The translations under genes were made by a program, and so were the position numbers. From NCBI GenBank assembly GCA_903838565.1, contig CAILZB010000116.1:1-40999 (forward strand): a DNA stretch of 40,999 nucleotides, read 5' to 3'. The notes below the pieces were generated by a model, which did not search any database, had not been told where the DNA came from, and was given only the letters and a program-made list of their open reading frames with translations. This stretch comes from an uncultured beta proteobacterium (lineage in GTDB: Bacteria; Pseudomonadota; Gammaproteobacteria; Burkholderiales; Burkholderiaceae_C). Positions 23,251 through 32,676 of this stretch are shown here, one piece after another (position 1 is the first letter of the stretch; each line of letters opens with the position of its first letter).

Positions 23251-23278
23251 TCTGCTCTACCGACTGAGCTACCGGGCC
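23203..23278 (-). tRNA. tRNA-Phe (GAA)
   Basis: The 76-nt cloverleaf starts GGCCCGGTAGCTCAGTCGG, has anticodon GAA in the loop of GGATTGAAAATCC and T-loop TTCGATT, and ends with an encoded CCA. It serves as the island attachment site, its 3' end facing the island. The acceptor stem pairs GGCCCGG with CCAGGCC, leaving a C5-A68 mismatch. The A is present in both att copies. Confidence 0.95.
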
Positions 23279-23300
23279 TTTGCATGAACCCGCAAGTATA

Positions 23301-23978
23301 TCAGCCCGCAGCCCGCTTTCCTCGAGTCAGGTCCACGCCGAGCTGTTTTAACTTGCGATAAAGATGGGTGCGCTCCAGGCCCGTCTTTTCTGCGACCCGG
23401 GTCATCGAGCCACCCTCCTTGGCCAGGTGGAACTCGAAATAGGTTTTTTCGAATTCGTCGCGGGCTTCGCGCAGCGGCTTGTCGAGTTCAAAATTCTGCC
23501 GTGGCTGCAGGCCGGACTCTTCGGAAAAGGACTCCGTCGTGACCACGGTTGCCGCACCCTCGACCACGAAATCGATATAGCCCTGAAGGGCCGGCGTTGC
23601 CGACTTGCGCACCTGGCTTCGCGCCAAACCCTGCTCCACCGCCTTGAGCAGCTTTTGCAGCGTGATGGGTTTTTCCAGGAATGCCAGAGCGCCGATCTTG
23701 GTCGCTTCCACCGCAGTGTCGATCGTGGCGTGTCCGCTCATCATGATCACCGGCATCGTCAGAAAGCCCGTGGCAGACCATTCCTTGAGCAGCGTGACGC
23801 CGTCGGTATCGGGCATCCAGATGTCGAGCAGCACCAGGTCGGGCCGGTAGCGCGCGCGCGCAGCCCTGGCCTGCGCCGCGTTCTCCGCCAACTCAACGTT
23901 GTGGCCTTCGTCGTTGAGGATTTCCATGAGTAGGTCGCGGATGCCGAGTTCATCGTCGACCACCAGTATGTTTGCCAT
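23301..23978 (-). CDS. Response regulator, NtrX-like without AAA+ domain
   Basis: The 225-residue product MANILVVDDELGIRDLLMEI has a receiver domain (D52 in LVLLDIWMPD, with MPVIMMSGHA and FLEKPITL) and ends in a Fis-type helix-turn-helix (GGSMTRVAEKTGLERTHLYRK). The sigma-54 AAA+ module present in alpha-proteobacterial NtrX is absent, so it probably binds DNA without activating sigma-54. The partner is the NtrY-like kinase encoded 42 bp upstream in the same operon. I recall this short form from other Burkholderiales. Confidence 0.9.
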   Translation of the reverse strand: MANILVVDDELGIRDLLMEILNDEGHNVELAENAAQARAARARYRPDLVLLDIWMPDTDGVTLLKEWSATGFLTMPVIMMSGHATIDTAVEATKIGALAFLEKPITLQKLLKAVEQGLARSQVRKSATPALQGYIDFVVEGAATVVTTESFSEESGLQPRQNFELDKPLREARDEFEKTYFEFHLAKEGGSMTRVAEKTGLERTHLYRKLKQLGVDLTRGKRAAG

Positions 23979-24020
23979 GATTAACGCGTCAGTCCTTGAG
24001 TTTTTCAGTGTGCAAAGACG

Positions 24021-26315
24021 TCAAGCTCGTGCTGCGCCCTGGACGGGGAATGATAGCGACACTTGGGCGCCCTGCACAACGCCGTCCAAAACCCGATTCG
24101 ACAGGTCGATGCGCGCGCTGTGTTCGTCGGCAATCTTCTTCACCACCGCCAGGCCCAGGCCCGTGCCTTTGGGCTTGGTCGTGACATAGGGTTCGAAGGC
24201 GCGCTTGAGGATATGTTCGGCGAAACCGGGGCCGCTGTCGAGCACCGCAAGACGCACACGGCGCGACGATTCGCTCCAGTGCGTCCGAACGACAATGCCC
24301 GCCTCCCACAGCGCGCCCTGGGGCTGCTGCGGCGTGCTGGCCTCCATCGCGTCCTGAGCGTTTTGCAGCAGGTTGTGCACGACCTGGCGCAGCTGTTGAC
24401 TGTCGGCCATGATCATGGGGCAGCGCGGGTCCAGCTCCGCCTGCACCGGAACGCGCGCATTCTCGTGCCCATACAGTTGCAGCACTTCACGCACCAGCGC
24501 GTTCAGGTCCAGTTGCTTGAGCTCGGCGCGGGGGAGCCGGCCAAAATCGCGGAACTCGTTCACCAGCCGCTTCATGGCCTCCACCTGATCCACGATGGTC
24601 TTGACCGATTTGCTCAGGAGCGCCTGATCGGGCGCGTCCACCTTGCCGCTCAACTTCATCTCCAGACGCTCTGCGGAAAGCTGGATCGGCGTGAGCGGAT
24701 TCTTGATCTCGTGGGCCAGTCGACGTGCCACTTCACCCCAGGCCTGGGCGCGCTGATTCGAGACGATCTCCGAGACGTCGTCAAACACCAGCAGGCGCTT
24801 GTCTGCGGGCATTTCCGCGCCTCGCACCACCAGCGAGATCACGTCATCCTTGGCTCCGGCACCGCTCGCATGCAGTTCAAACGACTGTTGCCAGTGGTCC
24901 AGCCCATGCTGCAAGCGCTCGCTCTGAAAGGCCTCAAATTGCGCCTGCACATTTTGCGAAAACTCCTGCAGGCCGTCGACCTGGGCCAACTCACGGCCAT
25001 GAAAGGCGGCGAGGGGCGCGCGCAGAATGCGCGTGGCCCCAGGGTTGGACGATTGAATCACGCCATTGGCGTCCAGCACGATCACGCCTGCGGTCATGTT
25101 GTCCAGAATGGTCTGCAGGTGCGCGTGCGCTGCGTTGACCTGAACCATGCTTTGGTCAACCGCGGCGCGCGCATCTGCCAGCTGCTGCGTCATGTCGGCA
25201 AAGGAGCGGGTCAGTCCGCCGAGTTCATCCTTGCCCTGCAATGCCAGCTTGGGGCTCAAGTCGCCGCGGGCGACCTCGCGCACGCCTTCAGCCAGCACCA
25301 GCAGCGGCCTGGCCAACTGGTTGCCCAGAACGACGGCCAGCAGCACCGCGCCAAAGACCGCCATGAACAGACTCAGCGTCAGCGTGCTGATGTACATGCG
25401 CCGCAAGCCGGCGCGCGCCAGCGCCCGCTCCTGGTATTCGCGATTGGCCTCGGTCACGGCGTTGGCATTGAGCACCAGGGTGGGCGGCAGTCCGCGCGTG
25501 ATCTGCAGGAAGCGTGGCTCGCCCGACAGGCCGAAGCTTCCATTCGAGACCAGCGCCAGCACCTTGATGCGGGCCGTCGTGGCGGCCGGGCTGCCACTGT
25601 CGTCAAGCCCGTCAAGCTGCGTCACCACGCGCTGGCTGCGCACCTGGCGAAGCTGCTGCGCGGTCGGACGGTCGGGGTTGAGCTGAAAGCGCGATTCGCC
25701 CGCGCTGGCAATGAGCTGACCGTTCGCACCCCACAACATCACGTCGACGGCGCCGAATTCCTCGCGCAGGCGCTCCAGCGTGAGTCCGGCCGAGGTATCG
25801 GAGACGGTGGCCAGTTGCGCCGCGGCGACCCGCGCCTTGCCACTCAGATCCTGGGTCAATGTGTCGATCGTGATGCGCCCCAGGCTCAGACCCGCCTCGA
25901 GCGCACCTTCGACCTCGACGTTGAACCAACTCTCGATGGAACGCGACACAAACTGGTACGACACGACGTAGATCAGCAGTCCCGGGGCAAAGCCCACCAG
26001 CGCAAAGATGGCGGCCAGTTTCACCAGCAGGCGGCTGCCAAACAGGCCGCGGCGCAGGCGCCGCCACAAGCGCACGGCAATCCAGAGAATGACCACGGTC
26101 AACAGCGCCGCTACCGCGACATTCACAGCAAACAGCCAGCCGTAATTGCGTTCGTACAACTCGCGGTTGTTCGTGGCCTGGGTCAGCAGCAGCAGCAAGA
26201 CCAGTCCGATGACCACCATCAGGGCCGCGCCCATGGTCAAGGCCCAGCGCATGAAACGCGAGCGTTGCCTTGTCAGTGCCTGCGACTCGCTTTGGCCGGA
26301 CAGAAACGGAATCAC
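24021..26315 (-). CDS. NtrY-like membrane sensor histidine kinase
   Basis: The 764-residue product has two N-terminal membrane helices (ALTMGAALMVVIGLVLLLLL and a second near residues 60-85), a third near 95-120, and a fourth near 315-340 (FMAVFGAVLLAVVL) after a large extracytoplasmic region. A HAMP domain, a PAS domain (LQTILDNMTAGVIVLDANGV) and the kinase follow. The H-box is RRLAHEIKNPLTPIQLSAER (His near 534), with LRQVVHNLLQNAQDAME, LDSGPGF and GTGLGLAVVKKI. NtrY kinases respond to nitrogen or redox state in some bacteria; the signal here is unknown. The ATG overlaps the preceding stop by 4 bp (ATGA). Confidence 0.92.
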   Translation of the reverse strand: MIPFLSGQSESQALTRQRSRFMRWALTMGAALMVVIGLVLLLLLTQATNNRELYERNYGWLFAVNVAVAALLTVVILWIAVRLWRRLRRGLFGSRLLVKLAAIFALVGFAPGLLIYVVSYQFVSRSIESWFNVEVEGALEAGLSLGRITIDTLTQDLSGKARVAAAQLATVSDTSAGLTLERLREEFGAVDVMLWGANGQLIASAGESRFQLNPDRPTAQQLRQVRSQRVVTQLDGLDDSGSPAATTARIKVLALVSNGSFGLSGEPRFLQITRGLPPTLVLNANAVTEANREYQERALARAGLRRMYISTLTLSLFMAVFGAVLLAVVLGNQLARPLLVLAEGVREVARGDLSPKLALQGKDELGGLTRSFADMTQQLADARAAVDQSMVQVNAAHAHLQTILDNMTAGVIVLDANGVIQSSNPGATRILRAPLAAFHGRELAQVDGLQEFSQNVQAQFEAFQSERLQHGLDHWQQSFELHASGAGAKDDVISLVVRGAEMPADKRLLVFDDVSEIVSNQRAQAWGEVARRLAHEIKNPLTPIQLSAERLEMKLSGKVDAPDQALLSKSVKTIVDQVEAMKRLVNEFRDFGRLPRAELKQLDLNALVREVLQLYGHENARVPVQAELDPRCPMIMADSQQLRQVVHNLLQNAQDAMEASTPQQPQGALWEAGIVVRTHWSESSRRVRLAVLDSGPGFAEHILKRAFEPYVTTKPKGTGLGLAVVKKIADEHSARIDLSNRVLDGVVQGAQVSLSFPVQGAARA

Positions 26316-26944
26316 TTGATGGCCTCAAGCGCAAGACGCTGATTTCTGCTGGCAGAGACCGTCCACTCGTTCTGGCCCAGGATGCCGATCTGGAACGGGC
26401 GCGGCAATTCAGACAAATCGAGCTTGAAGCTGAAGTCCACGTTGTGTTTGGCTTCGGGGTCCACGTCGGACGATTCGGCAATCTTCCAGCGCGACAGGCG
26501 CGACAGCGACGCGATGGCTTCGCGCAAGGTCTCGAAATTCTGACTCAGCGCCACGCCGGCTGTGCCGCTGACGCTGGCGCCTTGCATCACGCTCACACGC
26601 CAGCGCCGGGTCAAAGGATGGTAGCTCAGCCGGATGCGGCGCGTGGCGCTCGCCAGCTTCTTGTCGTACCAGTACCAGCGGTCGCGCAACAGCTGGGCCT
26701 CGGCCACAAAATACACCGGTATGCCTTTGAGCAACGCGTCTTCCACACCCGTGGACAATTCGAACTGGACTTGCGCCGACAGGAACACGCCCTCGTCCGA
26801 GCGCTCCAGCCGCAGTTGCGTGATTTCGGCGGGCAGCACCTGCGCCTGCAGCGGCGCCGACTGAAAAAGAAGCAGGCACAGGGCGGCCAACAGCAGCACC
26901 AGACTAGGGCGCGCGTTTTTCCAGCAGAGCGTAAAAGAATCCAT
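26312..26944 (-). CDS. DUF4390 family exported protein
   Basis: The 210-residue product MDSFTLCWKNARPSLVLLLA has an N-terminal hydrophobic segment with a likely signal cleavage after APLQAQ. The body (DRWYWYDKKLASATRRIRLS, then YHPLTRRWRVSVMQG) matches DUF4390, a family of unknown function encoded between rsmB and ntrY in betaproteobacteria. The ATG at 26944 lies 41 bp inside the end of rsmB in another frame, so translation is probably coupled. A longer open frame upstream is a shadow of rsmB. Confidence 0.85.
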   Translation of the reverse strand: MDSFTLCWKNARPSLVLLLAALCLLLFQSAPLQAQVLPAEITQLRLERSDEGVFLSAQVQFELSTGVEDALLKGIPVYFVAEAQLLRDRWYWYDKKLASATRRIRLSYHPLTRRWRVSVMQGASVSGTAGVALSQNFETLREAIASLSRLSRWKIAESSDVDPEAKHNVDFSFKLDLSELPRPFQIGILGQNEWTVSASRNQRLALEAIK

Positions 26945-28241
26945 CGTGATCACCCTGTGCATTGTCCGGGACAGAGCTCGTGTTTTCCCCGTTTTGGGGC
27001 GGTAAATGCCCGGGCGAAGGTCGCAATTGAGCATCGCTGTGGCGTCCAAGAAACGTTTGTATCTGATCCTGACCTTCGGCATGGAAAACCGAACAGGTGC
27101 AGTACAGCAGTCGCCCACCCGGTTTGAGCAGCGGCCACAGCGCCTCCAGCAATCGGGCCTGCATTGCCGCCAACTGGGCGATATCGCTGTCGCGCCGCAA
27201 CCAGCGCACGTCCGGATGGCGGCGCACGATGCCCGACGCGGTGCAGGGTGCGTCCAGCAAGATGGCGTCAAAGGGCTCGCCCTGGCATTGCTGCGGCCAC
27301 CACGTGTGTGGCTGGGCGGCATCCGCCGCAATCACCTGGGCCGTGAGGCCCAGGCGCTGCAGCGTCTGGTGGATGCGCTCGCAACGTGCCGGGTCCACGT
27401 CCAGCGCCGTGACCCTTGCCGCAGACATTTCCAGCAGGTGCGCGGTCTTGCCGCCGGGCGCCGCGCAAGCGTCCAGCACATGCAGCGGCGCGCTCAGGTC
27501 CAGGCCCTGCAGCAGCAGCGGTGCGGCCATCTGCGCGGCGCTGTCCTGCACCGACACCAGCCCCTGATCGAAGCCGGGCAGGGCGCCCACGGCGCAGGCC
27601 TGGGTCAACACCAGTCCTGCAGGTCCCACTGGCGTGGCCGTTTTTTGCGCGCTGGCCAACGACTGGCGGTACGGCTCCACGCCGGTCCTGCGCAGATTCA
27701 CGCGCAAGCTCATGGGCGCCTGCTCGTTGTTCGCATGCAAGATGCTTTGCCAGTTCGTCGGATAGTCTCGCTGCAGCCGCGCGATCCACCAGCGCGGGTG
27801 GTTCCACAGCGCCACCGGGTCGGCGTCGCTGCGCTGTACCAGCGCCGCACGTTCGCGCAGGAAGCGGCGCAAGCAGGCATTGATGAAGCTGGCCTGGGCC
27901 CGCGCGGGACCGCGCTTGGCGGCCTCCACGGCCTGGTCCACGAGCGTGAAAGATTCGTATGGCGCAGACTCTTCGCGCCAAATCAGCGCCAGCGCCAGGC
28001 ACAGCAGGGCGTCCGCGGCAGGCGGCGGAGGTCGCGGTGCCAGCAGCGCGCGCAGCGCCTGCGCCCGGCCCCATTGGCGCAGCCCGTGATACGCCAGCGC
28101 CTGCGCAGCAGGGCGCAGCCCAGGCGCCACGGCGTCCAGTGCCGGGGTGGCGGATTGCCCCGCACCGATCGCCGTCAGAACGCCTGAGGCCGCCTGCAGC
28201 TGTTGCCAAAGGGGGGCGGAAAGGGGGGTGGCAGTTGTCAC
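26904..28241 (-). CDS. rsmB: 16S rRNA (cytosine967-C5)-methyltransferase RsmB
   Basis: The 445-residue product has an N-terminal NusB-like domain (FTLVDQAVEAAKRGPARAQA, FINACLRRFLRERA) and a Rossmann methylase domain with motif I DACAAPGGKTAHLLE, motif IV DAPCTASG containing one catalytic Cys, and motif VI CTCSV containing the other. It methylates C967 of 16S rRNA with S-adenosylmethionine. The start is GTG at 28241, preceded by GGAG. It is the first gene of the operon that continues into DUF4390, ntrY and ntrX. The gap up to the rpoC terminator is 39 bp. Confidence 0.94.
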   Translation of the reverse strand: MTTATPLSAPLWQQLQAASGVLTAIGAGQSATPALDAVAPGLRPAAQALAYHGLRQWGRAQALRALLAPRPPPPAADALLCLALALIWREESAPYESFTLVDQAVEAAKRGPARAQASFINACLRRFLRERAALVQRSDADPVALWNHPRWWIARLQRDYPTNWQSILHANNEQAPMSLRVNLRRTGVEPYRQSLASAQKTATPVGPAGLVLTQACAVGALPGFDQGLVSVQDSAAQMAAPLLLQGLDLSAPLHVLDACAAPGGKTAHLLEMSAARVTALDVDPARCERIHQTLQRLGLTAQVIAADAAQPHTWWPQQCQGEPFDAILLDAPCTASGIVRRHPDVRWLRRDSDIAQLAAMQARLLEALWPLLKPGGRLLYCTCSVFHAEGQDQIQTFLGRHSDAQLRPSPGHLPPQNGENTSSVPDNAQGDHDGFFYALLEKRAP

Positions 28242-28280
28242 GTCAAAGTCTCCGTTGCAGGGGGGTCATTTGGAGGCGAT

Positions 28281-28318
28281 AAAAAAAGCCCCACGTCTGA
28301 ATCAACAGTCGTGGGGCC
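28281..28318 (-). terminator. Intrinsic terminator of the rpoBC operon
   Basis: On the minus strand GCCCCACG pairs with CGTGGGGC, with partial pairing further into the loop, and a run of seven T follows (28281-28287). It ends the rplKAJL-rpoBC transcript about 105 bp after the rpoC stop. Confidence 0.93.
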
Positions 28319-28333
28319 TTGGTTCTACTGAGC

Positions 28334-28391
28334 GTTTGCGGGACAGACCAAGGTCTACGCAAAGCGAGACTTGCTCTGTCCTCAACTGATC
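28334..28391 (+). promoter_or_regulatory. Conserved hairpin element, copy 2 (rpoC 3' region)
   Basis: This segment matches the rpsJ leader element at 51 of 58 positions, with identical length and no gaps. It folds with GGACAGA/TCTGTCC, then GTCT/AGAC, then CGC/GCG around AAA. Relative to rpoC it is inverted: in the rpoC mRNA the complementary strand is transcribed, which also folds. On the plus strand GATC is followed by GGAAGG, a Shine-Dalgarno-like motif, but no start codon follows. It could be an orphaned leader left by rearrangement, or a functional 3'-UTR hairpin. Confidence 0.55.
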
Positions 28392-28396
28392 GGAAG

Positions 28397-28418
28397 GGCC
28401 AAATTCGTCTGGCCCCAT
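28397..28418 (-). repeat. Hairpin in the rpoC 3' UTR
   Basis: GGGCCA pairs with TGGCCC around an 8-nt loop just after the rpoC stop. It has no T-run and is followed by the conserved hairpin element and then the real terminator. It may protect or process the 3' end of the mRNA. Confidence 0.5.
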
Positions 28419-28425
28419 CAACCGC

Positions 28426-31400
28426 TTACTCGCCCGCTGGGCCTTCGCTCGGCGCTTCGGTCGTGGCTTCTTCCACACCCGCGAGCTCCAGCGCTTCGGC
28501 TTCGGCGATGGCACGGCGTTCGACGTCGTCCATCTCTTCCTTGACCTTGCGCGCGCGGTGGTAAGCCATGCCGGTTCCCGCAGGAATCAGACGGCCCACG
28601 ATCACGTTTTCCTTCAAGCCGCGCAGCTCATCGCGCTTGCCCATGATGGCCGCTTCGGTCAGCACGCGTGTGGTTTCCTGGAAGGAAGCCGCGGAGATGA
28701 ACGAGTCGGTGGACAGCGAGGCCTTGGTGATACCCAGCAACAGGTTGCTGAAGACCACGGGGATCTTGCCTTCGGCGCGCAGTGCGTCGTTCTTGTCCAG
28801 CATCTCGGAGCGTTCCACTTGCTCGCCGGCGATGTAGCCGGAGTCGCCCACGTTGTCGACGACGACGCGGCGCAGCATCTGGCGCACGATCACTTCAATG
28901 TGCTTGTCGTTGATCTTCACGCCCTGCAAGCGGTACACGTCCTGCACCTCGTCCACGATGTAGCGCGCCAGTTCTTCGGAGCCGAGCAGGCGCAGGATGT
29001 CCTGCGGGTCCGCCGGTCCGTCGACCACGCTTTCGCCCTTGTTCACGACCTGGCCTTCGTGCACCAGGATGTTCTTCTCCTTGGGCACGAGCTCTTCCCA
29101 GACCTGACCTTCGGGGTCGGTGATCTGCAAGCGCACCTTGCCCTTGGTTTCCTTGCCGAAAGACACGGTACCGGTGAGCTCGGCCAACACGCCCTTGTCC
29201 TTGGGTGTGCGGGCTTCGAACAGCTCGGCCACACGCGGCAGACCGCCGGTGATGTCGCGCGTCTTCTGACCTTCGATCGGGATACGCGCCAGCACTTCGC
29301 CCGGACCCACGTCCTGGCCGTCGCGCACCTGCACCAGGGATCCCACCGGGAAGCCCACGGTGAAGGAGTGGTCGGTGCCGGGGATCTTGACTTCGTTGCC
29401 GGTCGCATCAATCAGCTTGACCTGCGGACGCACGACCTTGGCCGCGCCGCGGCGCTTGGGGTCGATCACCACCATCGTGGACAGGCCCGTGACCTCGTCC
29501 ACCTGGCGTGCCACGGTCAGGCCTTCTTCCACATTCTCGAACTTCACCAGACCGGCGAACTCCGTGATGATGGGGCGCGTGAGCGGATCCCAGTTCGCCA
29601 GAATGGCGCCGGCCTTGACCACCTGGTCGGCCTTGATCGTGAGCGTCGCGCCATACGGCACCTTGTGACGCTCGCGCTCGCGGCCATGCTCGGTGATGAC
29701 GATCTCGCCGGAGCGCGAAATCACCACCAGATCCTTCTTGGCATTGGTGACGTAGCGCATGGTGGCATTGAAGCCGATGGAGCCACCCGACTTGGCTTCC
29801 ACGCTGGAAGCGATGGCCGCACGCGACGCGGCGCCACCGATGTGGAAGGTACGCATGGTCAGCTGAGTGCCGGGTTCACCGATGGACTGGGCGGCGATCA
29901 CGCCGACCGCTTCACCGGTGTGCACCAGGCCGCCGCGACCCAGATCGCGGCCGTAGCACTTGGCGCAGATGCCGAAGCGCGTTTCGCAGGTCAGCGCCGT
30001 GCGCACCTTGACCTCGTCCACGCCTGCGGCTTCCAGCACTTCGATCACGTCCTCGTCCAGCATGTCGCCGGACTTGACCAGCACCGAGCGGTTCTCGGGG
30101 TGCAATACGTCGTCGGCGGCGGTGCGGCCCAGGATGCGGTCGCGCAGCGACTCGATCACTTCGCCGCCTTCGACGATGGCGCGCATCTGCGAGCCGTCGA
30201 CCGTGCCGCAATCCACCTCGATCACCACCAGATCCTGCGTCACGTCCACCAGGCGGCGTGTGAGGTAACCCGAGTTCGCGGTCTTCAACGCCGTATCCGC
30301 CAGGCCCTTGCGTGCGCCGTGGGTGGAGATGAAGTACTGCAACACGTTCAGGCCTTCGCGGAAGTTGGCCGTGATCGGGGTTTCGATGATGGAGCCGTCA
30401 GGCTTGGCCATCAAACCGCGCATGCCGGCCAGCTGGCGAATCTGCGCCGCAGAGCCGCGGGCGCCGGAGTCGGCCATCATGTAGATGGAGTTGAAAGACT
30501 CCTGATCCACTTCCTTGCCGTGGCGGTCGATGGTCTTTTCCTTGGCCAACTGGGCCATCATGACCTTGGAGACTTCGTCGCCGGCCTTGCCCCAGATGTC
30601 CACCACCTTGTTGTAGCGCTCGCCTGCGGTGACCAGACCGGACACGTACTGCTGTTCGATCTCCTTCACTTCCTTTTCCGAGCGCGCGATGATGCCGTGC
30701 TTTTCCTTGGGAACGAGCATGTCGTCGATGCAGATCGAGATGCCGGCCTTGGTCGCCAGACGGAAGCCGTTTTGCAGCAGCTTGTCGGCAAACACCACGG
30801 TCTCTTTCAGTCCGCACTTGCGGAACGAGACGTTGATGAGTCGGGAGATTTCCTTCTTCTTCAGCGCCTTGTTCATGTTGGAGAACGGCAGGCCCTTGGG
30901 CAGGATTTCCGACAGCAGGGCACGACCGGCCGTGGTTTCCCACATCTTGGTCGACGGCACGAACTCGCCCGTGTCCTTGTCCTTGGTGTACTCGGTCAGG
31001 CGCACATTGATCTTGGCCGTGAGCTCGACTTCGCCCGCGTCAAAAGCGCGCTGCACTTCGCCGGTGTCGGCAAAGATCAGACCTTCGCCCTTGCCGTTGA
31101 TGCGCTCGCGAGTCGTGTAGTACAGACCCAGCACCACGTCCTGCGACGGCACGATCGACGGTTCGCCGTTGGCCGGGAACAGCACATTGTTGGAGGCCAG
31201 CATCAGTGTGCGCGCTTCGACCTGCGCTTCCACCGACAGCGGCACGTGCACGGCCATCTGGTCACCGTCGAAGTCGGCGTTGAAGGCCGCGCAAACGAGG
31301 GGGTGCAACTGGATCGCCTTGCCTTCGATCAGGATCGGCTCGAAGGCCTGGATGCCCAGACGGTGCAGCGTGGGCGCACGGTTGAGCATGATGGGATGCT

Positions 31401-32646
31401 CTTTGATGACCTCTTCCAGGATGTCCCAGACCACCGGCGTGCCGGTTTCCACTTCCTTCTTCGCCGCCTTGATGGTGGTGGCGATGCCACGCACTTCGAG
31501 TTGGGCAAAGATGAAGGGCTTGAACAGTTCCAGCGCCATCAGCTTGGGCAAGCCGCACTGATGCAGTTTCAGCGTCGGGCCCACCACGATCACCGAGCGG
31601 CCCGAATAGTCGACGCGCTTGCCCAGCAAATTCTGGCGGAAACGACCGCTCTTGCCCTTGATCATGTCGGCCAGCGACTTGAGCGCGCGCTTGTTGGCAC
31701 CGGTCATGGCCTTGCCGCGACGACCGTTGTCCAGCAACGAGTCCACGGCTTCCTGCAGCATGCGCTTCTCATTGCGCGCGATGATCTCGGGCGCCTTCAA
31801 TTCCAGCAAGCGGCGCAGGCGGCTGTTGCGGTTGATGACGCGGCGATACAGGTCGTTCAAGTCGGAGGTGGCGAAACGGCCACCGTCCAGCGGCACCAGC
31901 GGACGCAGGTCCGGCGGCAACACGGGCAGCACTTCCAGCACCATCCACTCGGGCTTGATGCCGGATTTCTTGAACGCTTCGAGCAGCTTCAGACGCTTGG
32001 CGTTCTTCTTGATCTTGACTTCGGAGCCGGTCAGATCGCCGCGCAGGCGCTCGATCGACAGGTCGATGTCAATGCTGTTGAGGAGATCGCGAATGCCTTC
32101 GGCGCCCATCTTGGCGGTGAACTCGTCACCGTATTCCTTGACCTTGGCGTCATAGTCGTCCTCGGTCATGATGCCGTACTTCTTCAGCGGCGTCATGCCC
32201 GGGTCGGTCACGACATAAGCTTCAAAATACAGCACGCGTTCGATGTCACGCAGCGTCATGTCCAGCACCAAGCCCAGACGCGACGGCAGCGATTTCAGGA
32301 ACCAGATGTGGGCGCAGGGCGCGGCCAGGTCGATGTGACCCATGCGCTCGCGACGCACCTTGGTCTGCGTCACTTCCACGCCGCACTTCTCGCAGATCAC
32401 GCCGCGGTGCTTGAGGCGTTTGTACTTTCCGCACAGGCACTCGTAGTCCTTGATGGGGCCAAAGATCTTGGCGCAGAACAGGCCGTCGCGCTCGGGCTTG
32501 AAGGTGCGGTAGTTGATGGTTTCCGGCTTTTTGACTTCGCCGAAAGACCACGAACGGATCTTTTCGGGCGAGGCCATGCCGATCTTGATGGCATCGAAAT
32601 GCTGATCGGGCGTGAACTGCTTGAACAGGTCGAGTAATGATTTCAT
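28426..32646 (-). CDS. rpoC: DNA-directed RNA polymerase subunit beta'
   Basis: The 1406-residue product [20 protein letters not shown] has the expected length. The N-terminal zinc site is [20 protein letters not shown] (Cys near 70, 72, 85 and 88). The catalytic motif is [13 protein letters not shown] near residue 460, with the three aspartates that hold the active Mg. The bridge-helix and trigger-loop region is intact, and the second zinc site is [13 protein letters not shown]. The C-terminus carries a short acidic/Ala-rich tail. It follows rpoB by 30 bp in the same operon. No damage is seen. Confidence 0.98.
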   Translation of the reverse strand: MKSLLDLFKQFTPDQHFDAIKIGMASPEKIRSWSFGEVKKPETINYRTFKPERDGLFCAKIFGPIKDYECLCGKYKRLKHRGVICEKCGVEVTQTKVRRERMGHIDLAAPCAHIWFLKSLPSRLGLVLDMTLRDIERVLYFEAYVVTDPGMTPLKKYGIMTEDDYDAKVKEYGDEFTAKMGAEGIRDLLNSIDIDLSIERLRGDLTGSEVKIKKNAKRLKLLEAFKKSGIKPEWMVLEVLPVLPPDLRPLVPLDGGRFATSDLNDLYRRVINRNSRLRRLLELKAPEIIARNEKRMLQEAVDSLLDNGRRGKAMTGANKRALKSLADMIKGKSGRFRQNLLGKRVDYSGRSVIVVGPTLKLHQCGLPKLMALELFKPFIFAQLEVRGIATTIKAAKKEVETGTPVVWDILEEVIKEHPIMLNRAPTLHRLGIQAFEPILIEGKAIQLHPLVCAAFNADFDGDQMAVHVPLSVEAQVEARTLMLASNNVLFPANGEPSIVPSQDVVLGLYYTTRERINGKGEGLIFADTGEVQRAFDAGEVELTAKINVRLTEYTKDKDTGEFVPSTKMWETTAGRALLSEILPKGLPFSNMNKALKKKEISRLINVSFRKCGLKETVVFADKLLQNGFRLATKAGISICIDDMLVPKEKHGIIARSEKEVKEIEQQYVSGLVTAGERYNKVVDIWGKAGDEVSKVMMAQLAKEKTIDRHGKEVDQESFNSIYMMADSGARGSAAQIRQLAGMRGLMAKPDGSIIETPITANFREGLNVLQYFISTHGARKGLADTALKTANSGYLTRRLVDVTQDLVVIEVDCGTVDGSQMRAIVEGGEVIESLRDRILGRTAADDVLHPENRSVLVKSGDMLDEDVIEVLEAAGVDEVKVRTALTCETRFGICAKCYGRDLGRGGLVHTGEAVGVIAAQSIGEPGTQLTMRTFHIGGAASRAAIASSVEAKSGGSIGFNATMRYVTNAKKDLVVISRSGEIVITEHGRERERHKVPYGATLTIKADQVVKAGAILANWDPLTRPIITEFAGLVKFENVEEGLTVARQVDEVTGLSTMVVIDPKRRGAAKVVRPQVKLIDATGNEVKIPGTDHSFTVGFPVGSLVQVRDGQDVGPGEVLARIPIEGQKTRDITGGLPRVAELFEARTPKDKGVLAELTGTVSFGKETKGKVRLQITDPEGQVWEELVPKEKNILVHEGQVVNKGESVVDGPADPQDILRLLGSEELARYIVDEVQDVYRLQGVKINDKHIEVIVRQMLRRVVVDNVGDSGYIAGEQVERSEMLDKNDALRAEGKIPVVFSNLLLGITKASLSTDSFISAASFQETTRVLTEAAIMGKRDELRGLKENVIVGRLIPAGTGMAYHRARKVKEEMDDVERRAIAEAEALELAGVEEATTEAPSEGPAGE

Positions 32647-32676
32647 GAGTTAAATCCTTTTCTTTCCTGCGTTGAA

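Noticed and set aside
24063..26342. Open frame of 759 codons antisense to ntrY
   Set aside because: Shadow of the kinase gene; no recognisable domain.
28558..32637. Very long open frame (1359 codons) antisense to rpoC
   Set aside because: It mirrors the GC-rich third-position bias of rpoC. The translation is His/Gln/Arg-rich low complexity with no family motifs, and no ribosome-binding site is seen.
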